A stretch of DNA of 5,469 bases from Trueperaceae bacterium (GTDB lineage: Bacteria; Deinococcota; Deinococci; Deinococcales; Trueperaceae). The DNA is taken from NCBI GenBank assembly GCA_024636105.1, contig JAGXHO010000221.1:1-5469 (forward strand), read 5' to 3'. How positions within the stretch are numbered: the first letter of the stretch is position 1; each line of letters opens with the position of its first letter. This document shows, one piece after another, positions 1 to 5,469 of this stretch. Below the pieces are notes generated by a model. It was not told the origin of the DNA, did not search any database, and worked only from the letters and a program-made list of their open reading frames with translations. The translations under genes were made by a program, and so were the position numbers.

Positions 1-93
1 GTCGTCGCCCAACCGCATGATCGCCCCCTTACCGAACTGCTTCTCGATCTGGTGCAAGGTGGTGTCGAGCGCCTTCCGTCGTTGTGGTTCCAC
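1..93 (-). CDS. recA: Recombinase RecA, N-terminal fragment (runs off window)
   Basis: RecA is the ATP-dependent strand-exchange recombinase that forms filaments on single-stranded DNA and drives homologous recombination and repair. Only the first 31 codons are here; the ATPase core lies beyond the left edge. The visible protein contains [19 protein letters not shown], nearly identical to the conserved RecA N-terminal segment (E. coli has [19 protein letters not shown]), which settles the identity. The start is GTG at 93-91, chosen because a perfect AGGAGG lies 10 bases upstream and no other start codon is in frame there. The codons just upstream would read AID before the GTG-encoded residue, oddly like the E. 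coli start MAIDE, but they lack an initiation codon. recA lies 100 bases downstream of cinA on the same strand, a neighbourhood found in several bacterial phyla. No LexA-type box is evident upstream. Confidence 0.93.
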   Translation of the reverse strand, partial: MEPQRRKALDTTLHQIEKQFGKGAIMRLGDD

Positions 94-103
94 GTCGATC
101 GCG

Positions 104-109
104 CCTCCT
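104..109 (-). promoter_or_regulatory. Strong Shine-Dalgarno site of recA
   Basis: Read on the minus strand this is AGGAGG, a full anti-16S match, 10 bases before the GTG codon of recA. It decides the recA start. None of the other genes in the window has a ribosome binding site this strong. Confidence 0.8.
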
Positions 110-116
110 GACAGAC

Positions 117-145
117 GGCCCGGGGTGCAGGGGGCCACGAGGCCC
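117..145 (-). promoter_or_regulatory. Two mutually exclusive GC hairpins ahead of recA
   Basis: On the minus-strand transcript, GGGCC (145-141) can pair with GGCCC (136-132) across a 4-base loop. Alternatively, the same GGCCC can pair with GGGCC (121-117) across a 10-base loop, ending 7 bases before the recA Shine-Dalgarno. The arms are perfect 5-bp complements. Such competing structures could tune recA translation or readthrough from cinA, but in DNA this GC-rich short complementary arms are common, so a function is only a suggestion. Confidence 0.25.
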
Positions 146-171
146 GAGCGCCGCGGCGGGCGGGGGTACGG

Positions 172-187
172 GCGCCGCTCGCGGCGC
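172..187 (-). terminator. GC hairpin after the cinA stop, possible weak terminator or processing site
   Basis: GCGCCG (172-177) and CGGCGC (182-187) are perfect inverted repeats around a 4-base loop, starting 6 bases beyond the cinA stop codon in the direction of transcription. The minus-strand sequence after the stem is C-rich and lacks a T tract, so this is not a convincing intrinsic terminator. It could attenuate or protect the cinA 3' end while allowing readthrough into recA. Confidence 0.3.
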
Positions 188-193
188 GCCGGA

Positions 194-1540
194 TCAAGTC
201 TTCGTCAGGGACCACAGGCCGAACAGAGCGGCGAACGCGAGCCGTTCGTCGCGCCACCCACGCCCTCGCTGGGGGAGGGTGAGCGCTCGGCCCAGAGCCC
301 CTTCGGGCCCCACGACCGCCCAGGAGGCGGTCCAACTCGGCCGTTCGTCCGCAAGGTCCGCGGTGCGCACCCAAGGGGTGAGCACCACGCCGTGGTCCAC
401 GTCGAAACGAGCGCAGGCGACCTGCGCGAGCACCACCGCTTCCGCCCACCCCGCGCGCGCGATCGCCGGATTCGGGTCGGATCCCGGCCGATCGCGCGCC
501 CGTTCGGGCGCCCGCACCGCGAAGGGTGCGTGGGTGGCGCGCTGCGCCTCGAGCACGGCCAACGCGTCGTCGCGCCATGCTATCACGGCGCCCGAGAGCG
601 TTTCGGACCGCACCGGGTCGTCGCCCGCAGCCTCAGCGAGCAGGTTCGCGAGCAGGCCACCCGACGCGCGATCGACGAGCGCGACGCGCCCGCCGCGGGC
701 CGCCAACGCGTCGAGCACCTGCCCGGCCAGTTCGCTGCCGTCCTCACCCCACACGTGGTCGCCGAGTTCAGCCGCCACCGCCCTGGCGACCGGACCGAGC
801 AGCGCGAGCGCGGATTCCTCGTCGGCGGCCTTCGCGGCGACCCGGACGTGCACGCCGTCGCGCTTGGCGTACGTGGCCACGCTCGGGTTGCCGGCCTCGG
901 TCCAGGCGGCCAACCGCTCGGCGACGTGCGATTCGCCCAAGCCGTAGGTCTTGAAGGTGCGGGCTTTGAACCGCGCCGTCGGGAAGGCGAGCCGAGGCTC
1001 CACCTGCTCGGTCCACATGGGGAGCAGCTCGCGCGGCGGTCCGGGCAGCGCGACGACGATGGCGGGGCGACCCCCAGCCAGTTCCGCCGCGACCCGTGCG
1101 AACCAACCGGGTGCGGTCCCGTTCGGGTTCGGGAGCGCTTCGGCCGATGGGACGAGCCAGGCCTGCTTGAGGTTGCGCTCCGGCATCGATCGCTGCGAGC
1201 GGGTGAAGAAGGCCCGCAGGTCGGCCTCGAGGACCGGATCGACCGCTGGGGTCTCCCCGAGCAGGTCGGCGATCGCCTCGCGCGTGAGGTCGTCGTCGGT
1301 GGGGCCGAGGCCGCCGCTGAGCACGACCAGGTCGCTGCGCGCCACCGCTGCGCGCAGCGCTTCGGTGATCCGGCCGCGGTTGTCGCCCACTCGCTGGGAC
1401 CACAGGACGTCGACGCTGCGGTCGGCGAGCCGTTGGGCGAGCCAGGCGGAGTTGGTATCGACGATCTCGCCGAGCAGGAGCTCGGTGCCCACCGCGAGGA
1501 GCTCGGCGCGGCGGACGTCGTGGGTTCGGTTCGGAAGCAT
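194..1540 (-). CDS. cinA: CinA family protein: MoaB/MocF-like domain plus degenerate deamidase domain
   Basis: CinA proteins join an N-terminal MoaB/MogA-like domain (COG1058, linked to ADP-ribose pyrophosphatase activity) to a C-terminal nicotinamide mononucleotide deamidase domain (PncC) used in NAD recycling; in naturally competent bacteria cinA is often linked to recA. Of 448 residues, the N-terminal part is textbook: AVGTELLLG at 16-24, GDN at 52-54, [15 protein letters not shown] at 75-89 and ALPGPPREL at 164-172. A middle domain follows with YGLGES at 199-204 and [14 protein letters not shown] at 221-234. The C-terminal domain starts near 262 but has DRASGG at 290-295 where PncC has ESCTGG, AWRDDAL at 321-327 where PncC has YSNEAK, and no GIAGP-type motif, so it is probably inactive as a deamidase. 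I chose ATG at 1540 because homology begins about residue 10; an in-frame ATG at 1612 would add 24 low-complexity residues. No strong ribosome site is visible. Length fits the family (about 400-430). Confidence 0.93.
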   Translation of the reverse strand: MLPNRTHDVRRAELLAVGTELLLGEIVDTNSAWLAQRLADRSVDVLWSQRVGDNRGRITEALRAAVARSDLVVLSGGLGPTDDDLTREAIADLLGETPAVDPVLEADLRAFFTRSQRSMPERNLKQAWLVPSAEALPNPNGTAPGWFARVAAELAGGRPAIVVALPGPPRELLPMWTEQVEPRLAFPTARFKARTFKTYGLGESHVAERLAAWTEAGNPSVATYAKRDGVHVRVAAKAADEESALALLGPVARAVAAELGDHVWGEDGSELAGQVLDALAARGGRVALVDRASGGLLANLLAEAAGDDPVRSETLSGAVIAWRDDALAVLEAQRATHAPFAVRAPERARDRPGSDPNPAIARAGWAEAVVLAQVACARFDVDHGVVLTPWVRTADLADERPSWTASWAVVGPEGALGRALTLPQRGRGWRDERLAFAALFGLWSLTKT

Positions 1541-1630
1541 GGGCGAGGCTACCGCTGCAGGCGCGGTCGCGGCAGCGGTCGAACGCCGCGAGCGACTCGG
1601 GGTCCTCGGCACGGTTCTCGTCGAAGGGCG

Positions 1631-1640
1631 GTGCTAGCAT
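1631..1640. promoter_or_regulatory. Candidate symmetric divergent promoter (TGCTAGCA palindrome)
   Basis: The 8-bp palindrome TGCTAGCA (1632-1639) reads as an extended -10 on both strands: TGC-TAGCAT rightward toward the AAA+ gene and TGC-TAGCAC leftward toward cinA. Leftward, TTCTGA (1659-1654) sits at a 17-base spacing and matches the -35 consensus at three of six positions; rightward no good -35 is seen. The rightward start would fall near 1647. This is the only AT-containing, promoter-like element in the divergent region 1541-1695. It is inferred from sequence alone, and the true promoter of this phylum may differ. Confidence 0.4.
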
Positions 1641-1645
1641 GCCGC

Positions 1646-1699
1646 ATGAACCGTCAGAACCCCAAGAGCGCCGTCCTGCACGAGATGAGCGCCGAATGA
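1646..1699 (+). CDS. Possible 17-residue leader peptide overlapping the AAA+ start
   Basis: ATG at 1646 opens a 17-codon frame ([17 protein letters not shown]) whose TGA overlaps the ATG of the AAA+ gene in the arrangement ATGA (1696-1699). That is the classic geometry for translational coupling by termination and re-initiation. If the candidate -10 at 1635-1640 is used, transcription would begin almost on this ATG, making the leader essentially leaderless. There is no Shine-Dalgarno site before it. It could equally be a chance frame, or the AAA+ protein could begin at ATG 1639 in a different frame; I have no homology support for the peptide. Confidence 0.25.
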   Translation: MNRQNPKSAVLHEMSAE

Positions 1700-3132
1700 A
1701 GCCCACCACGCTCGGCGCCCTGAAGGCCTCGCCGTTCGCCGCCAACGCCGGTCGCAGCGTGCACGACGAGCTGCGCGCGAACCTGATCGGGCGCCTCCGC
1801 GAGCGCCGCCCGGTGTTCCCGGGCGTGTTGGGCTACGACGACACGGTCGTGCCGCAGCTGGTGAACGCGGTGCTCTCGCGCCACCACTTCATCCTGCTCG
1901 GGCTGCGCGGTCAGGCGAAGACGCGGTTGCTGCGCTCCTTGACCGATCTGCTCGACGCCGAGGTGCCGATCATCGCCGGCGCCGAGCTGCCCGACGACCC
2001 GCTCGCGCCCGTGACGGTCGAGGGGAAGGCGATGGTCGCCGAGGCTGGGGATGCCACCCCGGTCGCGTGGCTGCCGCGCGAAGCTCGGTACGTCGAGAAG
2101 CTCGCGACCCCCGACGTCACGGTGGCCGACCTGATCGGCGACGTCGATCCGATCAAGGCCGCCCGCCTGGGCACCCAACTCGGCGACCCGCGCGCCATCC
2201 ACTACGGGCTGCTCCCGCGCGCCAACCGGGGCGTCTTCGCGGTGAACGAGCTGCCCGACCTGGCCGGCAAGGTGCAGGTGGCGCTGTTCAACGTGATGCA
2301 GGAGGGCGACGTGCAGGTGAAGGGCTACCCGCTGCGCCTGCCGCTCGACGTGGTGCTCGTGTTCAGCGCGAACCCCGAGGACTACACCGCCCGCGGCAAG
2401 ATCATCACCCCGCTCAAGGACCGCATCGGGAGCGAGGTCCGGACGCACTACCCGCGCACCGTCGAGGACGGCATGCGGGTCACGGCCCAGGAAGCCTGGG
2501 TAGTCCGCGACACCGGCGTGGTGGTGCCGGAGTTCGTCGCCGAGATCGTCGAGGAGGTCGCATTCCAAGCCCGCGACGACGCGCGCGTCGACAAGCACGC
2601 CGGCGTCTCGCAGCGTCTGCCGATCAGCCTCCTCGAAGCGGTGGCGTCGAACGCGGAGCGCCGCGGCCTCCTCTTGGACCGCCCGCCGATCGCCCGCACC
2701 TCGGACCTGTACGCGGCCCTGACGGCCATCACGGGCAAGCTCGAGCTCGAGTACGAGGGGGAGCTGAAGGGGGGCGAGGCGGTCGCGCGCGACGTGGTGC
2801 GGCGCGCGGTCGGCCACGTGTTCGGGCGCCGCCTCGGCGCCACGTCGGTCGACGACGTCGTCGCCTGGTTCGGCGAGGACCAGAGCGTGCGGATCGGCGA
2901 GGACCTTCCACCCGACGCGGTGCTCGAGCTGGCAGCGACCGTGCCGGGGCTCCTCGACGGCGCGCGCGCCGTCGCCGAAGGTGATGGGGCCGACGCGCTC
3001 GCCGTGGCCGTGGAGTTCGTCCTCGAAGGGCTCGTCGCGCGCCGCGAGGTGGCGCGCTCCGAGGAGCGCGGCTACGTCGCGGCCGAAGCCGACCCAATCG
3101 CCGGACGGGCGCCGCGCCCGCGCTGGAACTGA
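1696..3132 (+). CDS. MoxR/ChlI-like AAA+ ATPase (magnesium chelatase I-subunit family)
   Basis: A 478-residue cytoplasmic AAA+ ATPase of the ChlI/MoxR clade, which normally forms hexameric rings that work with a VWA-domain partner to insert metals or remodel proteins. Seen in order: FPGVLGYDD at 41-49, an unusual Walker A GLRGQAKT at 69-76 (Ala where the consensus has the last Gly), [13 protein letters not shown] at 147-159 resembling the ChlI 'GTVDIEKAL' insertion, [10 protein letters not shown] at 171-180, Walker B FAVNEL at 181-186 (Asn before Glu instead of Asp), sensor 1 FSANPEDY at 223-230, a likely arginine finger near R243 in KDRIGSE, and a C-terminal lid with [12 protein letters not shown] at 304-315. 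No signal peptide or membrane segment. I chose ATG 1696 since family members begin close to [12 protein letters not shown] 1639 would add 19 charged residues. It forms an operon with the VWA gene 14 bases downstream. The cellular target is unknown; magnesium chelation itself is unlikely without a ChlH or CobN subunit nearby. Confidence 0.93.
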   Translation: MKPTTLGALKASPFAANAGRSVHDELRANLIGRLRERRPVFPGVLGYDDTVVPQLVNAVLSRHHFILLGLRGQAKTRLLRSLTDLLDAEVPIIAGAELPDDPLAPVTVEGKAMVAEAGDATPVAWLPREARYVEKLATPDVTVADLIGDVDPIKAARLGTQLGDPRAIHYGLLPRANRGVFAVNELPDLAGKVQVALFNVMQEGDVQVKGYPLRLPLDVVLVFSANPEDYTARGKIITPLKDRIGSEVRTHYPRTVEDGMRVTAQEAWVVRDTGVVVPEFVAEIVEEVAFQARDDARVDKHAGVSQRLPISLLEAVASNAERRGLLLDRPPIARTSDLYAALTAITGKLELEYEGELKGGEAVARDVVRRAVGHVFGRRLGATSVDDVVAWFGEDQSVRIGEDLPPDAVLELAATVPGLLDGARAVAEGDGADALAVAVEFVLEGLVARREVARSEERGYVAAEADPIAGRAPRPRWN

Positions 3133-3146
3133 GCACCCGGAGCCGC

Positions 3147-4385
3147 ATGAAGGCCGTCCGCTACTCCAAGTACGAGGCGACGCTCGAGGACCTCGACACC
3201 GCCGACCTGATGGCGATGCTCCAGGACCGGCTCTTGGCGTCCGGGTTCGAGCGCGACCCGTACGACCCCGACCCCGACGCGCGCCCCACCCTCGAGGACC
3301 TGTACGAGATGATCGCCGAGGCGCTGCTCGAGGCCGGCCTGGTCGGCGACGACCTGCTCGACGCCGCGATGGCGTCCGACGACTGGCGCGCGAGCGAGCT
3401 GGGGCGGATCGTGCGTTCGCTCGCCGAGCGGCTGGAGCGCGACGGGTACCTCCGGCCGGGCGAGGGTGAGGCGCCGGGCGCCGCCGCGCCCGGGGCCGTG
3501 GGGGAGGCGCAGGACCCAGGGGCGGCGCGCTTCGAGCTCACCGACAAGTCGATCGATTTCCTCGGCTACCGGACGCTCAAGGACGTACTCGGCGCCGCAG
3601 GCGCCGCCTCGATGGGCGCCCACCAGACCGACGCGGTGACCACCGGCGTGGAGACCACCGGCGCGTCGCGGCCGTACGCCTTCGGTGACGCGCTCAACCT
3701 CGACGTCACCGAGACCTTCAAGCAAGCGGCGCGCCGCGGCCTCGAGAACGGGTTGGTGCTCGAAGAGGGCGACCTGTGGGTCCACGAGAGCGAGCTGACC
3801 TCGAGCTGCGCCACGGTCGTGCTGCTCGACTGCTCTCACTCGATGATCCTGTACGGCGAGGATCGCTTCACGCCCGCGAAGCGGGTGGCGCTCGCCCTCG
3901 CGCACATGGTGCGCACGCAGTTCCCCGGCGACACGGTGCGCTTCGTGCTCTTCCACGATTCTGCGGAAGAGGTGCCGATCCACCGCTTGGCCACGTCGCA
4001 GGTCGGCCCGTACCACACGAACACCGCCGAGGGACTGCGCTTGGCGCAGAAGATCCTCGCGCGCCAGCGCAAGGACATGAAGCAGATCGTGATGATCACC
4101 GACGGCAAGCCGTCCGCGATCACCCTGCCGGGCGGGCGCATCTACAAGAACGCCTATGGACTCGATCCGTTGGTCCTGGGCGAGACGCTGCGCGAGGTCG
4201 GCGCCTGCCGGCGGAGCGGCATCCAGGTGAACACCTTCATGCTCGCGCGCGATCCGGAGCTCATCGCTTTCGTGCAGCGCGTCGCGCGCATGACCCGTGG
4301 CAAGGCGTACTTCACGACCCCGGGGACGATCGGACGCTACGTCCTGCAGGACTTCCAGGCGCGGCGCACCAAGATGGTCAACTGA
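3147..4385 (+). CDS. VWA-domain protein, ChlD-like partner of the AAA+ ATPase
   Basis: A 412-residue soluble protein with a C-terminal von Willebrand factor A domain (about 220-400), the protein-binding fold that coordinates a divalent cation at its MIDAS site. The MIDAS is complete: DCSHS (D228, S230, S232), a Thr in YHTNT (T291 or T293) and D319 in ITDG. The N-terminal part (1-104) is acidic and helical-looking, followed by an Ala/Gly/Pro-rich linker (105-128) and a conserved-looking stretch [20 protein letters not shown] (129-148). No signal peptide or transmembrane helix is visible, so it should act in the cytoplasm beside the upstream AAA+ ATPase, from which it is separated by 14 bases. 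The start ATG has CGGAG 6 bases upstream. Comparable pairs are BchI/BchD, RavA/ViaA, NorQ/NorD and CbbQ/CbbO, in which the VWA subunit links the ATPase ring to its substrate. The exact role here is unknown. Its stop lies 8 bases from that of the convergent TPR gene. Confidence 0.92.
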   Translation: MKAVRYSKYEATLEDLDTADLMAMLQDRLLASGFERDPYDPDPDARPTLEDLYEMIAEALLEAGLVGDDLLDAAMASDDWRASELGRIVRSLAERLERDGYLRPGEGEAPGAAAPGAVGEAQDPGAARFELTDKSIDFLGYRTLKDVLGAAGAASMGAHQTDAVTTGVETTGASRPYAFGDALNLDVTETFKQAARRGLENGLVLEEGDLWVHESELTSSCATVVLLDCSHSMILYGEDRFTPAKRVALALAHMVRTQFPGDTVRFVLFHDSAEEVPIHRLATSQVGPYHTNTAEGLRLAQKILARQRKDMKQIVMITDGKPSAITLPGGRIYKNAYGLDPLVLGETLREVGACRRSGIQVNTFMLARDPELIAFVQRVARMTRGKAYFTTPGTIGRYVLQDFQARRTKMVN

Positions 4386-4393
4386 CGGACGGA

Positions 4394-5167
4394 CTAGTCG
4401 AGGCGGCGCGTCAGGCGGTCGACCGCCTGGACCGACGGCGCGTGGTTCGGGTCGACCGCTCGAGCCGCCTTGTAGGCCGCTTCCGCTTGCGCCAGCTCGC
4501 CGAGCGCTTCGTAGGCTTCGCCGAGTCGGAACCAGGCCTCCACGTAGACCGGACCGGCCGGTCGGGCGAGGCCGGGATCGTTCGCTTCGAACACGTCGAG
4601 CGCGCTTCGGAAGGCCGCTACGGCTTCGCCCCAGCGCTCGAGCGAGCCGAGCACGCGCCCGCGGGCCAGGTCGGGCCAGGCCTCGACTCGGCCCTCAGAC
4701 GTCTCGGCTGCTGCGGCGAAGGCCGTGAGCGCGTCCTCGACGAGGCCGTTCTGCCAAGCGATGCGCCCCCAGTCCATGGCGTACGTGTAGCCCGGTTGGC
4801 GCAGGAAGGCGATCTGAAGCTGCCGGGCGGCGCCGACGCCGTCGCCCTGGGCGGCGCGGATGAGACCCCCCAGGTGCACGTGCGCCGCGGGCACGCCGCC
4901 CTGCACGAGCGACGTGGCGACCTCGAGGCGTGCGGATGCCCCAGCCACGTCGCCGGTCAAGAACAGCGCGGTCGCCAGCAGCAGGTGCGCCTCCGGGTCG
5001 TCGGGGCGCGCGTCGACGAGGTTGGGTCCGTTGAGCTGAGCGGCCGAGTTCCAGTAGCCGCGCGCGAGCAGGTCGCGCATGGCGGACACCGGGTCCTGAG
5101 CGTGGCCTACGCCGCTCGCGAGGGCGAGGAGGAGGCCGAGGGTCAGGACCGGGGTGGGTGCGCGCAC
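4394..5167 (-). CDS. Secreted TPR-repeat protein
   Basis: A 257-residue protein with a classic Sec signal peptide: a short basic start (MR), a hydrophobic core LTLGLLLALASGV (8-20) and a signal-peptidase I site GHA-Q after residue 23. There is no lipobox Cys, so it is probably periplasmic or surface-associated rather than a lipoprotein. The mature part is alpha-helical with tetratricopeptide repeats: the clearest is AWFRLGEAYEALGELAQAEA at 211-230, continuing to DPNH at 239-242. Weaker ones lie at about 57-88 (DDPEAHLLLATALFLTGDVA), 100-125 and 163-192. TPR arrays bind other proteins; no enzyme motif is seen. The start is GTG at 5167, chosen because the signal peptide begins there; its ribosome site is weak. 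It lies 8 bases after the csaB-like gene on the same strand, so the two are probably cotranscribed and may share a role at the cell envelope. The family is too general for a specific function. Confidence 0.85.
   Translation of the reverse strand: MRAPTPVLTLGLLLALASGVGHAQDPVSAMRDLLARGYWNSAAQLNGPNLVDARPDDPEAHLLLATALFLTGDVAGASARLEVATSLVQGGVPAAHVHLGGLIRAAQGDGVGAARQLQIAFLRQPGYTYAMDWGRIAWQNGLVEDALTAFAAAAETSEGRVEAWPDLARGRVLGSLERWGEAVAAFRSALDVFEANDPGLARPAGPVYVEAWFRLGEAYEALGELAQAEAAYKAARAVDPNHAPSVQAVDRLTRRLD
4412..4429. repeat. 18-bp perfect palindrome at the convergent gene ends
   Basis: CAGGCGGTC and GACCGCCTG form a gapless perfect inverted repeat inside the last codons of the TPR gene (residues around AVDRL), starting 27 bases after the VWA stop codon. 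In RNA it would fold into a 7-bp GC stem with a TCGA loop on either strand. It could end the rightward AAA+/VWA transcript, but no T tract follows, and it may also simply reflect codon composition in GC-rich DNA. Confidence 0.35.
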
Positions 5168-5175
5168 GAGCCAGT

Positions 5176-5469
5176 CTACGGGTGCACCGATGAGCGCACG
5201 TGAAGCGCTTCGCGCAGCAGCCAGTCGACGCCCGCTTCGGCCAGCGCCCGCTCGCGCGCGACGGCGGTCGCGTCCAGGTAGGGGGCCGCCATGAAGGGCG
5301 CCAGCCCGGCGGCCGCGGCCGCCACCCCGGCGGCGTCCAACGGCGTCGGAACGACGGGGGCGCCGATGCGCGCGCCGAAGCCGGTCACCTTGGGGTCGTA
5401 CGCGAGGCCTGCGACGGGCGCTCCGGCGACCACTCCGAGGACCATCCCGTGCAGCCGCCCGCTCACGAC
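5176..5469 (-). CDS. csaB: CsaB-like polysaccharide pyruvyl transferase, C-terminal part (runs off window)
   Basis: The last 97 residues of a protein whose reading frame is still open at the right edge. The segment VVSGRLHGMVLGVVAGAP followed by GLAYDPKVTGFGARIG matches the hallmark end of the polysaccharide pyruvyl transferase family (PF04230), where CsaB proteins read close to 'SMRLHALIFAAVAGVPFVGISYDPKV'. CsaB transfers a pyruvyl ketal from phosphoenolpyruvate to wall polysaccharide, the modification that SLH domains recognise when S-layer proteins anchor to the cell. The visible GTG within VVSGRLH is an internal codon, not a start. After the core motif comes an Ala-rich helical tail ending in ALHVRSSVHP. 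The TAG stop is 8 bases before the TPR gene, which suggests an operon. Family assignment is firm; the precise substrate, and so the csaB symbol, is an inference from the C terminus only. Confidence 0.82.
   Translation of the reverse strand, partial: VVSGRLHGMVLGVVAGAPVAGLAYDPKVTGFGARIGAPVVPTPLDAAGVAAAAAGLAPFMAAPYLDATAVARERALAEAGVDWLLREALHVRSSVHP

Noticed and set aside
94..193. A LexA box or Deinococcus-type radiation/desiccation response motif upstream of recA
   Set aside because: No CTG-N10-CAG type site or AT-containing palindrome was found in the gap; it is almost entirely GC. Such a site could still lie upstream of cinA.
1541..1612. Extending CinA to the in-frame ATG at 1612
   Set aside because: The extra 24 residues are Arg/Ser/Ala-rich low complexity with no counterpart in CinA proteins, and there is no better ribosome site there.
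1541..1641. A minus-strand frame starting at ATG 1641 with a protein-like acidic N terminus ([15 protein letters not shown])
   Set aside because: It shifts out of any sensible sequence once it enters cinA in the wrong frame, has no ribosome site, and no family is recognised. It is most likely the untranslated leader of cinA.
17..1699. A 560-codon open frame on the plus strand across the cinA region
   Set aside because: It is antisense to cinA, whose motifs are unmistakable. The translation is Arg/Gly/Pro-rich with no recognisable domain, typical of third-position GC bias leaving shadow frames open.
3133..3146. A promoter between the AAA+ and VWA genes
   Set aside because: The gap is only 14 bases and holds a ribosome site, so the pair is best read as one operon.
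1696..4385. Calling the pair a true magnesium chelatase (chlI/chlD)
   Set aside because: The sequence similarity is to the family only; there is no large subunit gene and no tetrapyrrole gene here, and related AAA+/VWA pairs serve other clients.
3776..5203. A 475-codon open frame on the plus strand
   Set aside because: It overlaps the VWA gene in another frame and the TPR gene on the opposite strand, both supported by clear motifs; its product is low-complexity and Arg-rich.

Overview
This is a GC-rich bacterial window (roughly 70 % G+C by eye). It is packed with six protein-coding genes in three transcription units, and there is no gene-free stretch longer than about 160 bases. I see no rRNA, tRNA, CRISPR array, insertion sequence or phage gene. 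The likely source is a high-GC bacterium of the Deinococcota, perhaps a Truepera-like lineage. That is inferred from the cinA-recA neighbourhood, a csaB-type pyruvyl transferase and a ChlI-like AAA+/VWA pair occurring together; it is not demonstrated.

Left block (minus strand): a full-length cinA (1540 to 194) is followed after 100 bases by the first 31 codons of recA (93 to 1, running off the window). recA starts at GTG behind a perfect AGGAGG. The N-terminal domain of CinA is well conserved, but its C-terminal nicotinamide-nucleotide deamidase domain has lost the recognisable catalytic motifs. The cinA-recA gap can form two competing GC hairpins just upstream of the recA ribosome binding site.

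Central block (plus strand): divergently from cinA, two genes 14 bases apart encode a MoxR/ChlI-like AAA+ ATPase (1696-3132) and a cytoplasmic VWA-domain protein with a complete MIDAS motif (3147-4385). They resemble the I and D subunits of magnesium chelatase and the RavA/ViaA, NorQ/NorD and CbbQ/CbbO pairs, and probably form a metal-dependent protein-remodelling machine whose target is not encoded here. The ATPase has an altered Walker A (GLRGQAKT) and Walker B (VNE). The cinA/AAA+ divergent region contains the palindrome TGCTAGCA, which could act as a symmetric extended -10 for both directions, and a possible 17-codon leader ORF overlapping the ATPase start.

Right block (minus strand): the C-terminal part of a CsaB-like polysaccharide pyruvyl transferase enters from the right edge (5469 to 5176). 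It is followed 8 bases later by a secreted TPR-repeat protein (5167 to 4394). This pair points to cell-envelope biology, since CsaB pyruvylates wall polysaccharide for SLH-domain attachment. The TPR gene meets the VWA gene tail to tail with only 8 bases between stop codons, and an 18-bp perfect palindrome lies just inside the TPR 3' end.

The most interesting items are the uncharacterised AAA+/VWA pair, the degenerate CinA deamidase domain and the symmetric divergent promoter with its possible leader ORF. I found no clear evidence of a wholly new defence or mobile system.
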